From: Candidatus Sulfotelmatobacter sp.
GTDB lineage: Bacteria > Acidobacteriota > Terriglobia > Terriglobales > Acidobacteriaceae
Assembly: GCA_030041475.1 (NCBI GenBank)
Contig: JASHNU010000031.1
Span: 1 to 64,000 of the forward strand
Length of the DNA: 64,000 bases
Direction: 5' to 3'
Shown in pieces: positions 23,357 through 32,522 of the stretch. The position numbers and the translations under genes were made by a program. Position 1 is the first letter of the stretch, and each line of letters starts with the position of its first letter. The notes beneath the pieces are model-generated. The model had not been told where the DNA came from. It did not search any database and saw nothing but the letters and a program-made list of their open reading frames with translations.

Positions 23357-24916
23357 TCACTTCGCGCTAGCAGAGCGGTTAGCGCGCTCTTGCAGGGTGA
23401 GCAGTACGACGCGCAGCATCTCATCCCACGGCGCGGGTTTGCCGGTCCAGATCTCAAACTGACGCGCTGCCTGGTGCACGAACATCTCAATGCCCGGGAT
23501 GACCTGGGCACCTCGCTCTTTGGCCATTTTCAGCAGCCGGGTTTCGGCCGGATCGTAAACCATATCAAAGACATAGCGGGCATTGATCTCTTTCTCCTGC
23601 AGCGGCGATTCGCGCGTGTTGCCCATGCCTACCGGAGTCGCATTGATGATCACATCAAAGGCCAGCTTCTTTAAATCCGGGCGCTTCACCAGCCGAGCCC
23701 GGGCCTGGTGCGCCAGTTTCTTGGCAGGAGCCAGGCTGCGGTTCAGGATGTAAACCTCCGACCCTCGCTCCTTGAGTCCAAAGACGGCGGCGCGCGCTGC
23801 CCCTCCGGCTCCAAGCACCAGAATCCGGGCGCCTTCGAGCGAGTTCAGTCGGCGTTCGAGCGGCCTGACGATTCCTGCCGCGTCGGTATTGAAACCGTAC
23901 AGCTTGCCATCCTGCGCCCGCACGACCGTGTTGCAGGCTCCGATTTTGGACGTGTGCGAGTCGGTATTGTCCAGATGGTGCAGGATCGCTTCTTTGTACG
24001 GCATGGTCACGCTAACGCCGTGGATCGGAATCTCGCGCACGCAGGTCAAGAAATCCTTCAGCGTTTTCGCATGCAGGGCGAGGAAGACCGCGTTGACGTT
24101 CTCGCGCCGGAAAGCCGCATTCATGATGGCCGGCGAGAGCGAGTGCGCGATCGGATCACCCACCACGCCGTACACCCGCGTGGCCGCATCCACGTGTTCA
24201 ATTCGATAAAGATTGCGCAATTCCTGCGCCGTGACCTGGCCGGGAGCAGTCTCCTCGCCGGGACTGAAGGAGGCGAAGGTGAAGAGGCTGCCAGCACGCA
24301 CTCCCAGCACGCGGCTGATGATGCCCTGCTCGCCCATGCACATGCCGATCAGCGAATGCTGGTCGCCTTCGCTGGCCAGAAACTTGATCATGGCCACGTT
24401 ATCTGAAAGTGTGGTTGCGCTGCTGACCACCTTGTAGAAGTCGGCCGGGTATGCCAGCATCTTCTCCAGCGTTCCTTCCAGCTTCCTGGTGCCGCGGAAA
24501 TCGTGGAAAGAGAGAATCAGGGCGGCCTTGCTGCGCAGTTTCTGCAGTTTCTCCGGCTTGCACTTGCCGGCGGTTTGCAGTTCAAGATCCAGCAGCTGGA
24601 AGCCCGCGGCTGCTGCCTTGGCAAGGATGTCCAGCTGCGAGGCGATCGAGCCGCGGAACTTACCCCCATTCGCAACCCGGCGGCAGGTGGCAATGATCAC
24701 CGTTCCCGGGTGGGAATCCACAAAACGCTTGATCCTTGGAAGAGCCCAGCCGGGCTTGGACAGGTAGTCTAACCTGAACTCGAGAAAGGGATTATCCCGG
24801 ACCAGCGATTCGGCTTTCTCGGCCATTTCGCCGGCGTCGGACCCGATCACCGCGACACAGACGCGCGGCAGACGCAGAGGCAACAATCGCGGGGTGTAGG
24901 CGGGCGCCGAGTTCAT
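23357..24916 (-). CDS. aroDE: Bifunctional 3-dehydroquinate dehydratase / shikimate dehydrogenase
   Basis: A 519-aa fusion catalysing steps 3 and 4 of the shikimate pathway. Residues about 18-235 are a type I dehydroquinase, with the substrate pocket EFRLDY, the catalytic His in LSFHDF (about 138) and the Schiff-base Lys in FYKVVS (about 162). Residues about 245-519 are an AroE dehydrogenase with GDPIAHSLSPAIMN, the catalytic Lys in MPYKEA (about 308), GFNTDAAG and the NADP-binding GAGGAARA (369-376). The fusion order is that of plants and some bacteria and allows channelling of dehydroshikimate. It has its own promoter. Confidence 0.95.
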   Translation of the reverse strand: MNSAPAYTPRLLPLRLPRVCVAVIGSDAGEMAEKAESLVRDNPFLEFRLDYLSKPGWALPRIKRFVDSHPGTVIIATCRRVANGGKFRGSIASQLDILAKAAAAGFQLLDLELQTAGKCKPEKLQKLRSKAALILSFHDFRGTRKLEGTLEKMLAYPADFYKVVSSATTLSDNVAMIKFLASEGDQHSLIGMCMGEQGIISRVLGVRAGSLFTFASFSPGEETAPGQVTAQELRNLYRIEHVDAATRVYGVVGDPIAHSLSPAIMNAAFRRENVNAVFLALHAKTLKDFLTCVREIPIHGVSVTMPYKEAILHHLDNTDSHTSKIGACNTVVRAQDGKLYGFNTDAAGIVRPLERRLNSLEGARILVLGAGGAARAAVFGLKERGSEVYILNRSLAPAKKLAHQARARLVKRPDLKKLAFDVIINATPVGMGNTRESPLQEKEINARYVFDMVYDPAETRLLKMAKERGAQVIPGIEMFVHQAARQFEIWTGKPAPWDEMLRVVLLTLQERANRSASAK

Positions 24917-24954
24917 CGCTGCAAATCGAATCGTCTAACTGTAATGACGGCGCA

Positions 24955-24983
24955 TTATTACAGGGCAATAATTCTTTATGCAA
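24955..24983 (-). promoter_or_regulatory. Promoter of aroDE
   Basis: On the minus strand TTGCAT (24978-24983), a 17-bp spacer and TAATAA (24955-24960), about 39 bp before the start codon. Confidence 0.6.
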
Positions 24984-25045
24984 CAAGGGATTCACAATTC
25001 CTCGCGAAAACTTTTGCCCCCGCCCTGACCAACACCCTCGTAACC

Positions 25046-25074
25046 TTGACCCACCCTTACCGGCTTGTTACCTT
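25046..25074 (+). promoter_or_regulatory. Candidate promoter for the exported protein at 25158
   Basis: TTGACC (25046-25051), a 17-bp spacer and TACCTT (25069-25074). The -10 box is weak, but position and spacing fit a leader of about 77 nt. Confidence 0.4.
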
Positions 25075-25157
25075 CCCCGTGAAGCCTTTCTTTTCTGGCA
25101 CTTAACGTTTGCGGACTGGGGGAAGAGGACGTCTGGCGTTCCCTTCCCGGAGGTAAC

Positions 25158-26117
25158 ATGAAGAAAACAGGACTGTTCGTGTTGTTGTTCGCGGCTGCAG
25201 CGTGGGCCCAGTCGGGCGATGCCACTCCGGCCGAAACTCCGGCGGGAACCACCATGACGACGGCTGGCTTCCCGACCGAGCGCGTGCAGACGCCCACCTA
25301 CGCCGACTTGTACTGCGCCGGATTCATCAACAAACAGGTCCTGCCCGACGCCAACTACATTATGGGCGGACTGCAGACGCCCAGCACCACCAAGTTCACC
25401 CGCGGCGACGTGGTTTACCTGCACGGGACGGGCTATAGCATTGGCGCCCAGTACGAAATAGTCCGCGCCTTGCGCGACGTCAACGAGTACGAGATGTATC
25501 CCGGACAGAAAAAACTGTTGAAGCAAACCGGCCAGCCCTACGAGGAAGTCGGGCGCGTCAAAGTTATTGATACCCGTAGTCACAGCGCCATCGCCCTGAT
25601 CGAATACTCGTGCGACGGGGTTAACCCCGGCGATACAGCCATTCCCTTCGCCGAAAAACAGACGGTCAGCTTCCACACGCCGATCCAGTTTGACCGTTTC
25701 CTGCCCGCCAGTAACAAGGTTTCGGGCCGCATCGTCATGGGCAAGGACTTCGATTCCGAGCTAGGCACCGGCCATAAGGTTTACATGAACGTGGGCGCCA
25801 ACCAGGGCGTGAAGGTTGGCGACTTCTTCCGCGCCGTGCGCGGCTATCAGGCCGACCTGGAAGACCCGGTCGATTCTCTCTCATTCAAGGCCGCGATTGC
25901 CGAAGACACGCAAGCGAAGACCCCATCGGTCGATCCAAAGATGTTCACCAAGTCGAACGGCCCTGTGATTCACGTCCGCGATCTGCCGCGCCGCGCGGTG
26001 GGTGAGATCGTGATCATCGGCGTGACTCCGACGACTGCCACCGGCATGATCGTCTTCGCTTTGGAAGACGTCCACGCGGGCGATGGAGTGGAACTCGATC
26101 AGGTCCAAGCCAATTAA
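25158..26117 (+). CDS. Exported protein with FlgT-C-like beta domains
   Basis: A 319-aa protein with a signal peptide (MKKTGLFVLLFAAAAWAQ) and a strong Shine-Dalgarno (GGAGGT, 4 nt before ATG). Two similar modules follow, each with the pattern TG-x-hydrophobic-x-hN-G...GVKVGDFFRAVR..., then ..GEIVIIGVTPTTATGMIVFALEDVHAGDGVEL. This pattern is like the C-terminal domain of FlgT and related envelope proteins. Likely periplasmic or outer-membrane associated. I cannot name it. It is monocistronic, ending at the terminator at 26144. Confidence 0.72.
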   Translation: MKKTGLFVLLFAAAAWAQSGDATPAETPAGTTMTTAGFPTERVQTPTYADLYCAGFINKQVLPDANYIMGGLQTPSTTKFTRGDVVYLHGTGYSIGAQYEIVRALRDVNEYEMYPGQKKLLKQTGQPYEEVGRVKVIDTRSHSAIALIEYSCDGVNPGDTAIPFAEKQTVSFHTPIQFDRFLPASNKVSGRIVMGKDFDSELGTGHKVYMNVGANQGVKVGDFFRAVRGYQADLEDPVDSLSFKAAIAEDTQAKTPSVDPKMFTKSNGPVIHVRDLPRRAVGEIVIIGVTPTTATGMIVFALEDVHAGDGVELDQVQAN

Positions 26118-26143
26118 GTTTAGATAGGCCAAAGTCAGGTATG

Positions 26144-26178
26144 ACCGGGAATGGGCAACCATCCCCGGTTTTGTTTTG
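26144..26178 (+). terminator. Intrinsic terminator of the exported-protein gene
   Basis: ACCGGGAATGG (26144-26154) pairs with CCATCCCCGGT (near 26159-26169) with one mismatch and a GCAA tetraloop, followed by TTTGTTTTG. Confidence 0.75.
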
Positions 26179-26375
26179 CTGCCATTGCGCCATCACGCGT
26201 GCCGGTTTAAGGCACTTTTCAGCACTTGTACAAGCTCCGTGACGCCGCGCCGGATTTCAGACCGTGCACGGCCGAAGATGCCGCCCAAAATGGCCTTCCG
26301 GGATTCAACTCGCACAATATGGCCTTAGTCGGCAGCATTGAAATGCGCCGCCCGAATTTTGGTACTGGTGCCGTT

Positions 26376-26984
26376 TCAAACGGCTCCAGTACCCTGATTT
26401 TTGTGTGCCTGCTTTTCCCCGAACACTTCCGCGGTGAACGCCTCGATGCTTGCGCCCCGCTGCCACGCATCCCGTGGCAGGCCCGCCTTGCGGCAGGTTT
26501 GCTCCAGAAAAGTCAGGCGATCCCATCGCTGTTCCACCGGAACTTGCGGCAATAGAAGTCCCCGGTGTCCGCCCATGCTGATCAGCAGGCCATGGCGGCC
26601 AACCTCGACACCTTCGGCGCGAATGGGCCGCGGAGGCGAAAGGATGCTCAACTCAATTTCAAGCGCGCGCGCCTCGCCGTCAGTCACCGGAGAAAACCGG
26701 TTGTCTTCAAACGCCGCCGCCCGTGCGGTTTCAGCCACCGCGCGATACACGGGGCAGGATGGAAAGACATACCCCACGCATCCGCGCAATTCGCCATGCA
26801 GATAAAGAGAAGTGAAGACACCCCGCGGCTCAGCCATGTGCACGCTTGGAGGATCAAGTGGGATCTCACGTCCCTCAAGCGCCGACACGATCGCGTCGTG
26901 GGCCAGACGCACCAGGAGCGTGCGCTCGTCAGCTGAGAACTCGCTGAACTCTACGGCTGCGCAACTAGGTCGAGGCAGCGACAT
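26376..26984 (-). CDS. AMMECR1 / AmmeMemoRadiSam system protein A-like
   Basis: A 202-aa protein carrying an AMMECR1 domain (about residues 15-190) with the conserved LRGCVG motif (in LHGELRGCVGYVFP). The biochemical role of the family is unsettled. In many bacteria it is encoded with a Memo-family protein and a radical SAM protein; neither is in the window. The gene overlaps the end of pgsA by 20 nt, so it is probably cotranscribed with it. Confidence 0.85.
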   Translation of the reverse strand: MSLPRPSCAAVEFSEFSADERTLLVRLAHDAIVSALEGREIPLDPPSVHMAEPRGVFTSLYLHGELRGCVGYVFPSCPVYRAVAETARAAAFEDNRFSPVTDGEARALEIELSILSPPRPIRAEGVEVGRHGLLISMGGHRGLLLPQVPVEQRWDRLTFLEQTCRKAGLPRDAWQRGASIEAFTAEVFGEKQAHKNQGTGAV

Positions 26985-27645
26985 CGCGGTCCGCTTGCGG
27001 CGGCGCCGGCACCGGCTTTCTGCGCCGGCTCAGAATGAACGCTCGGCGTCGGCGTTTGACCACGCGCCGGTCGATCTTCGACCAGAAGGCAGCGAAGTAA
27101 TCGACCGCCGACGCCAAAGACAAAAACACCATGAACCAGATCGCCATGAGCGCGATCCAGTGAATCGGAAAGAAATAGCTGCCATACACCGGCAGCTCCT
27201 TCCAACGATGGTCCAGAATCACAGCGACCACCGACACAATTTGCACCACCATCTTGAACTTGCCCAGGTTACTGGCTTCGATGGTGAACCCTTCCGACGC
27301 GGCGATCGAACGCAGCCCGCTCACCAGAAATTCCCTTCCGATGACCACAATCGCAACCCACGCCGGTACCAGGCTGGGATTAAATTGCACCAGCACAATA
27401 AACGCCGCGGCGATCAGAAGCTTATCGGCTAGGGGATCGAGCAGAATGCCCATCGTCGTGATCTGCTCGCGCTTGCGGGCGAGATAGCCGTCAATGCCGT
27501 CGGTCATGGCCGCGGCCACGAACAGAGCCGAAGCCAGCAATTCTTTTTCGCCGTTGACACTGCTGAAGCGCGGGCTCGACAGAATCCAGATCAGCAAAGG
27601 AATGCTGGCAATGCGGATGAGCGTGATGGAATTGGGCAGGTTCAC
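26965..27645 (-). CDS. pgsA: CDP-diacylglycerol-glycerol-3-phosphate 3-phosphatidyltransferase
   Basis: A 226-aa integral membrane enzyme producing phosphatidylglycerol phosphate. The CDP-alcohol phosphotransferase signature is complete: DGIDGYLARKREQITTMGILLDPLADK (about residues 49-75), and several transmembrane helices surround it. The start codon is GTG. The C-terminus has a charged extension rich in Arg and Pro beyond the usual end. It is followed directly by the overlapping AMMECR1 gene. Confidence 0.92.
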   Translation of the reverse strand: MNLPNSITLIRIASIPLLIWILSSPRFSSVNGEKELLASALFVAAAMTDGIDGYLARKREQITTMGILLDPLADKLLIAAAFIVLVQFNPSLVPAWVAIVVIGREFLVSGLRSIAASEGFTIEASNLGKFKMVVQIVSVVAVILDHRWKELPVYGSYFFPIHWIALMAIWFMVFLSLASAVDYFAAFWSKIDRRVVKRRRRAFILSRRRKPVPAPPQADRDVAAST

Positions 27646-27757
27646 ACAAGCGCGCAGACCCGGTGGTCAAGCCGGAAGCCAAGTTGATTATGCTCCCGGC
27701 GGGAAGGGAACGCAATGCAGGAAAAGTCCGTGGACTAACCGCTCGTGTCTCAGAGCC

Positions 27758-28105
27758 TCATTTCGGCGCGGGCGTCGCGGCCTTCACCTGATGCGCGATG
27801 ATCGAGTCCTTGATCTTGTCGTACGTGGCCTGCGGGATGATCTTCTTCTGCACCAGTTCATTCTTGGCGCGGTACGGGCGCCCGTCGATGATCTTCTGCG
27901 AGTACGCGTCCCCGATGCCCGGCAGCGCCTTGAGCTGATCTTTGGTCGCAGTGTTGATGTCGAGCTTGTCGCCCGCCGCAGGCTTCGCCGCTGGCGCCAT
28001 CGCGGAACCGCTCGAAGCCTGTCCCATCGCCATGCCGCCAACCAGCGACAAGGCAAAAATCAGCACCGCAATCTGCGCCATCAGTTTTCTTTCAATCGAT
28101 TGCAT
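27758..28105 (-). CDS. Exported helix-hairpin-helix protein (ComEA-like)
   Basis: A 115-aa protein with a signal peptide (about residues 1-30) and two helix-hairpin-helix motifs (LDINTATKDQLKALPGIGDAYSQKIIDGRPYRAKNELVQKKIIPQATYDKIKD). That domain binds DNA without sequence preference, as in the competence receptor ComEA; a role in DNA uptake or periplasmic DNA binding is likely. AAGGAGG lies 5 nt before the ATG. No comEC gene is in the window. Confidence 0.82.
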   Translation of the reverse strand: MQSIERKLMAQIAVLIFALSLVGGMAMGQASSGSAMAPAAKPAAGDKLDINTATKDQLKALPGIGDAYSQKIIDGRPYRAKNELVQKKIIPQATYDKIKDSIIAHQVKAATPAPK

Positions 28106-28198
28106 AGCAACCTCCTTGGAACTTACCCGCCCTGTCGCAAAGAACGGGACAAGGGTGGGGAAACCGCTCAGGACTTACAGCTCGGGACTCGCGACTCG

Positions 28199-29476
28199 CT
28201 ACGCGTAAATGCCGCGCTGCCGGATCGTATACGCCACCCGGTCAATCGCCAGCATGTAGGCCGCGATGCGGTTGTTGACGTGATGCGTCTCAGCGTAGCG
28301 GACGACATCGTCAAACGACGACTTCATGATGGTGTCGAGCTGCTCGTTGACTACTGATTCCTTCCAGAAGTAGCCCTGGCGGTCCTGCACCCACTCAAAA
28401 TACGAAGTCGTCACGCCGCCCGCGTTGGCGAGAATGTCGGGAATCACGAACACGCCCTTCTCGCTGAGCACGTCGTCGGCAGCCGAGGTAGTCGGGCCGT
28501 TCGCGCCTTCGGCAAGAATGCGACACTTCACGCGATCCACGTTGCGCGTGGTGATCACATTCTCGGTTGCGGCGGGAATGAGAATTTCGCACTCGGTCGT
28601 CAGCAGTTCGGCGGCGTCATGCTTCTCGGCTCCGGGGAAGCCGTGCACGGTGCCGTTCTTCTGGCGGAATTCGGCGAGCGCCTTCAGGTCGATCCCGTTC
28701 TTGTTATAGAGGCCGCCGCCGACTTCTGCAATGCCGATGATCTTGTAGCCGGCTTCGTGCATGAGCAGCGCGGCGTTCGAACCCACGTTGCCAAACCCCT
28801 GCACGATCACACTCGCCCGCTGCGGATCGATGCCCAGCTTCCTGCAGGCTTCGTCGCACACGATCATCACGCCGCGCCCGGTGGCTTCGCGGCGTCCACG
28901 CGAGCCGCCAATGTTGATCGGCTTGCCCGTCACCACCGCAGTCACTGTCTGCCGCATGTGCATGGAGTACGTGTCCATCATCCACGCCATGACCTGTTCG
29001 TTGGTGTTCACGTCGGGCGCGGGAACGTCTTTTTCCGGGCCAATGAATTCGATCAGCTCCGCCGTGTAACGCCGCGTCATGCGCTCCACTTCGCCCATCG
29101 ACATCTTGTGCGGATCGCAAATCACCCCGCCCTTTGCGCCGCCGAAAGGAATGTTGACCACGGCGCACTTCCACGTCATCCAGCTGGCCAGGGCGCGCAC
29201 TTCATCGAGCGTGACATCGGGTGCATAGCGAATGCCGCCCTTGGCCGGCCCGCGCGCAATCGAGTGCTGCACCCGGAAGCCGGTGAAGACCTCGAGATGG
29301 CCATCGTCCATCTGCACCGGGATGTGTACCGTGATCTCGCGGTTGGGGTAGCGCAACACCCGCCACAGGCCTTCATCAAGGTTCAGTTTCTGCGCGGCCA
29401 GGTCGAAGCGCGCGCGTTGCGACTCCCACGGATTGGTTTCTTTATCCACGTGCGGGGCGGTCATCATCGTTGTCAT
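28199..29476 (-). CDS. gdhA: Glutamate dehydrogenase (Glu/Leu/Phe/Val dehydrogenase family)
   Basis: A 425-aa cytosolic oxidoreductase interconverting glutamate and 2-oxoglutarate plus ammonia. The N-terminal substrate domain holds [19 protein letters not shown], the catalytic-Lys segment [11 protein letters not shown] and PAPDVNT; a Rossmann domain follows ([10 protein letters not shown]). I start at 29476 because GGAG is 9 nt upstream; the ATG at 29485 would directly abut the Shine-Dalgarno. The leader of about 165 nt carries four 16-bp-spaced repeats, and the promoter nearly duplicates that of capA. Cofactor preference cannot be read safely. Confidence 0.92.
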   Translation of the reverse strand: MTTMMTAPHVDKETNPWESQRARFDLAAQKLNLDEGLWRVLRYPNREITVHIPVQMDDGHLEVFTGFRVQHSIARGPAKGGIRYAPDVTLDEVRALASWMTWKCAVVNIPFGGAKGGVICDPHKMSMGEVERMTRRYTAELIEFIGPEKDVPAPDVNTNEQVMAWMMDTYSMHMRQTVTAVVTGKPINIGGSRGRREATGRGVMIVCDEACRKLGIDPQRASVIVQGFGNVGSNAALLMHEAGYKIIGIAEVGGGLYNKNGIDLKALAEFRQKNGTVHGFPGAEKHDAAELLTTECEILIPAATENVITTRNVDRVKCRILAEGANGPTTSAADDVLSEKGVFVIPDILANAGGVTTSYFEWVQDRQGYFWKESVVNEQLDTIMKSSFDDVVRYAETHHVNNRIAAYMLAIDRVAYTIRQRGIYA

Positions 29477-29507
29477 AAGGGTCATCTCCAGAAGGATTGC
29501 AATTCAA

Positions 29508-29571
29508 GATCGTCGAGATTCACGCTCGTCGAGAATCGAGATCGTTGAGACTCGAGATCGTCGAACGAGAT
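29508..29571. repeat. Four direct repeats at exact 16-bp spacing
   Basis: Units GATCGTCGAGA (29508), GCTCGTCGAGA (29524), GATCGTTGAGA (29540) and GATCGTCGAAC (29556) start exactly 16 bp apart, with variable 5-bp linkers. The array sits in the gdhA leader, between promoter and start codon. It may be a regulator-binding array or form RNA structure; function is unknown. Confidence 0.75.
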
Positions 29572-29628
29572 GGTTAAGATAAGATTCCACTCACGTGCCG
29601 GCCCGCCAATAGAGAGTCCCGAGCCGTC

Positions 29629-29675
29629 GGCGACGAAACGTTCCGAGTATAAGAGGCTGCGCGGCAGGGAAGCAA
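29629..29675 (-). promoter_or_regulatory. Promoter of gdhA, near-duplicate of the capA promoter
   Basis: On the minus strand TTGCTT (29670-29675), 18 bp and TATACT (29646-29651), followed by a conserved CGGAACGTTTCGTCGCC block. The same architecture, including CCCTG after the -35 box and the downstream block, recurs at 31235-31281. Confidence 0.7.
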
Positions 29676-29734
29676 GCAGGTTCGCCGAACGGCGCTGCAC
29701 TTACGGTCGATGGCCAGCCTGCGCAAGCGTTGAC

Positions 29735-31171
29735 CTATCTTGCCACGTGAATGATACCAACATTGTGGTCGATTTTTATCTCGGTATGCAGGGGTTGAGA
29801 GAGCTTCTGCAATCTCTCGAGTATCACTCTTGCCACCTCGGGCGAAGCCATGCGCGGCACGCCGCGATCCGCCTCGGGCATCTTGAACCCCAATTCCACC
29901 GGATAGAGCCGAATCTCGGAGACCTGCCCCTGCTCATACCTGCTTACGGCGATCACGCTTTGATACCAGATGTCGCCGTTGAAAAACTTCTTTACGAAGA
30001 TTTCGCTTAGTTCGTGGCTGTTCACTTTGATCGGGTCTTGCTCGTAAATTTCGTATACATCGCGACTGAGAGGCTGCTGCTGATCGGCTTCGAAGAAGAA
30101 GTTGCCCAGACTGTAGAAGATGGGCTTGCCTTTGTAGATTTCGATGCCCCGCAGCTGATGCGGCCCGTGGCCGATGAACTCATCAGCGCCCGCGTCGATC
30201 GCGTCGTGGGCTAACTTCACCAGAAAATCCGGTGGCGTGTCGCTCCAGTTGCCCGGCTCGTGCGCATGGATGGTCGCGATCATGAAGTCAGAGTTCTGTT
30301 TGCCCTCACGAATGCTGGCCAGATTCTCGGAAAGATCCACGGGATTCATGTCGAAGGAAAACCCCAGGTGATCCGAGGAGCGATATGAAGTGTCGAAAAG
30401 ACTCAACTCGTTCGGTTTTTCCGGCCCGCTTTCAACCGACTCTTCAAGCAGTCCCTTCGGCTGCGCATCGCGGACCTTGCGCAGACTTTCTAACATCTCC
30501 GGCGTCACCAGGACGTGCATTTTGGTGCGCATTGCATTCAGCCCCGGGCGCCCCGGCGCTTCGCCCAGTTCCGACGTTGCCGGTGATGGTACGGCAAAGC
30601 TGGAAGCCATCGCTACGATGCCGACGCGTCCCTTGGGCGTATCGAGGAAGCGTGCCGCGCGAGCCAGCCCGCGGTTTTCGCCGGTTCCGGCGTGAACAAT
30701 GCCAGCTTCGTCGAGCGTGTGGTCGGTCTCGCGCATCCCTTCGATGCTCCAGTCGGTAGCGTGATTGTTCGCACGCGAAACCAGCCGTATGCCCATCGCG
30801 CGCAGATCCCGCGCAACTTCTGGAACGCCGATAAGACCAGGGTCGCCCTCGGAGGCCTGTGGGTAACCCTTAAAATGACGGATGTCGATCAGCGTGGCTT
30901 CCATGTTGCCGAAGGCTGCATCGGCGTCACGGAGGATTCGGGAGGTCGCGGCAAAATCTTCGTCTTTGACGGCAGAGATCGGCTGCGCGACGATGAGATC
31001 TCCGACGGCAGCCAGCGTGAATCCGTCAGCTATGCGGCAAGCCAGCGCCTTTTGTGACGCCTCATTGGTCGCCGGTTGATCCCCTTGAACCGTTTGGCTG
31101 CTCAAACTGTGCGGATAAAGCGCCAGCCCGACTAAGGCAAGCACAGCTGCACGGACAGGCATCGGCGTCAT
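29735..31171 (-). CDS. CapA-like (poly-gamma-glutamate synthesis) metallophosphatase-fold protein
   Basis: A 478-aa protein with a signal sequence (AAVLALVGLALYPHSLSSQ) and a PGA_cap domain: AAVGDLIVAQP near the start of the domain, AFGNMEATL, VSRANNHATDWSIEGM, IVAMASSF, IATIHAHEPGNWSDTPPDF, FIGHGPHQLRGIEIYKGKPIFYSLGNFFFE. The metal-site residues of the calcineurin-like fold appear intact. Family members take part in poly-gamma-glutamate capsule formation or act as exported phosphatases. No capB or capC is nearby, so capsule synthesis is uncertain. The start has GGAG about 9 nt upstream. Its promoter matches that of gdhA. Confidence 0.85.
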   Translation of the reverse strand: MTPMPVRAAVLALVGLALYPHSLSSQTVQGDQPATNEASQKALACRIADGFTLAAVGDLIVAQPISAVKDEDFAATSRILRDADAAFGNMEATLIDIRHFKGYPQASEGDPGLIGVPEVARDLRAMGIRLVSRANNHATDWSIEGMRETDHTLDEAGIVHAGTGENRGLARAARFLDTPKGRVGIVAMASSFAVPSPATSELGEAPGRPGLNAMRTKMHVLVTPEMLESLRKVRDAQPKGLLEESVESGPEKPNELSLFDTSYRSSDHLGFSFDMNPVDLSENLASIREGKQNSDFMIATIHAHEPGNWSDTPPDFLVKLAHDAIDAGADEFIGHGPHQLRGIEIYKGKPIFYSLGNFFFEADQQQPLSRDVYEIYEQDPIKVNSHELSEIFVKKFFNGDIWYQSVIAVSRYEQGQVSEIRLYPVELGFKMPEADRGVPRMASPEVARVILERLQKLSQPLHTEIKIDHNVGIIHVAR

Positions 31172-31234
31172 AAACTCACTCTCCGGGTTTAGAGCAGGTT
31201 AACGCTGGGCGTCGCCGGAAGGAATGCTGGCCGT

Positions 31235-31281
31235 GGCGGCGAAACGCTCCGAGTATATGAGCGCAGATGACAGGGAAGCAA
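31235..31281 (-). promoter_or_regulatory. Promoter of the CapA-like gene
   Basis: On the minus strand TTGCTT (31276-31281), 18 bp and TATACT (31252-31257), followed by CGGAGCGTTTCGCCGCC. Compare the gdhA promoter at 29629-29675. Leader length would be about 75 nt. Confidence 0.7.
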
Positions 31282-31375
31282 GTTAGGAGGTGTTGGTGGA
31301 AATAGTTCGGTTTGAATTTGAGACTGCCCGCGCAGTCGTGTGAGTGAGAGTAATTTGTCTGGACGGGCGCGGAGG

Positions 31376-32230
31376 TTACCGGCTGGCCCCCGATCCTTGG
31401 CCGCGAGCCCCGAGATGAATTTCCAGCCCTTCCGATGCCGCTTGCACCTTGGGATAGTAACTGCGCGCGTCGGTGACGACCTTGTCGACGATCGCGTCGG
31501 TGTGTTCGGGATCGTGATGGTAAAGGATCAATTCCTTCGCACCGCTTTCCATCACAACATTGACGGCCTCGCGCCAGTGGCTGTGTCCCCAGCCGCGGCG
31601 GCGCGCTTCGTATTCTTCGGGCAGATACTGCGCGTCGTAGATGAGAATGTCAGCCCCTTCGGCCAGCTTGCGTACCGCCTTGTCGAAGTGCGTGTCACCG
31701 GGTTCGTTATCGGTGGCATAAACGAGGATGCCGTCTTTGGTTTCGAGCCGGAATCCCAGGCAGCCCTGTGGGTGGTTCAGATATGCGGTCTTGATCTGAA
31801 TGCCGTCGTCCATAGGCAGGCATCCGCTTTCAATGTCGTAGAAATTCCGCTTCGCCTTCATGTGCGCGAGATCGACGGGGAAATACGGCGCGGCCATCTG
31901 TTCGGCCATGACCTGCTCCAGCCGCCGCGTGCGGCCGGACGAGTGAAAGACGAACCGGCTGCCCTTGTTCTCATACAACGGGCGGAAAAACGGCATGCCC
32001 TGAATATGATCCCAGTGAAAATGCGAGACGAACACGTGCGCCTGAAATGGCCGGTCGCCGAACTCGCGCTCGAATTCGCGCCCCAGCACGCGAAAGCCGG
32101 TGCCGCAATCGAAGATATAAATGCGATCGCCCAGCCGCACTTCGACGCAGGAGGTATTGCCCCCGTAGCGCATGTTCTCGGGTTGTGGCGTGGGCGTGGA
32201 GCCGCGCACGCCCCAGAACTTGATCCGCAT
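31376..32230 (-). CDS. Metallo-beta-lactamase-fold hydrolase
   Basis: A 284-aa protein beginning [15 protein letters not shown], typical of the class-III-cyclic-nucleotide-phosphodiesterase-like/PhnP-like branch of the MBL fold. Metal ligands: HFHWDH (about residues 80-85), Asp in YATDNEPGD and His in [11 protein letters not shown]. Substrate unknown; relatives hydrolyse cyclic phosphodiesters. I use ATG 32230, as the extra 25 residues of the longer frame do not look like the family. It is divergent from the kinase gene across a 292-bp gap in which I saw no other gene. Confidence 0.85.
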   Translation of the reverse strand: MRIKFWGVRGSTPTPQPENMRYGGNTSCVEVRLGDRIYIFDCGTGFRVLGREFEREFGDRPFQAHVFVSHFHWDHIQGMPFFRPLYENKGSRFVFHSSGRTRRLEQVMAEQMAAPYFPVDLAHMKAKRNFYDIESGCLPMDDGIQIKTAYLNHPQGCLGFRLETKDGILVYATDNEPGDTHFDKAVRKLAEGADILIYDAQYLPEEYEARRRGWGHSHWREAVNVVMESGAKELILYHHDPEHTDAIVDKVVTDARSYYPKVQAASEGLEIHLGARGQGSGASR

Positions 32231-32522
32231 AGTCGTTCGTGTGCGTCGGCAGGCTTCGGACGCACCTCGTCCCGTCAATTCGACAGCCGGTTCCCGGGAG
32301 CACACCGCGCGCGCAATTCGGCCTGTAGCGCAAAATGCTCACAATACGCGGGATATGCTTGATTCTAGCCATTACGTGCAGTCCAACAAGGTGACCAAAG
32401 TTTTTCCCGTATGGGCAAATGGGCTAGTTTTGGGCTGGTTGACTTGCCACGGCATCCCGCCTACGATGGCCGACACCCAGATCCGACGCTGGACCGGGAC
32501 ACGTGGGCCTAAACTCAACAGA

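Noticed and set aside
29508-29571. Possible CRISPR array
   Set aside because: Four 11-bp units with 5-bp linkers are far too short for CRISPR, and no cas genes exist nearby.
32172-32522. N-terminal extension of the first kinase frame
   Set aside because: Overlaps the metallo-beta-lactamase start on the other strand and lacks any domain; kinase relatives begin near [11 protein letters not shown].
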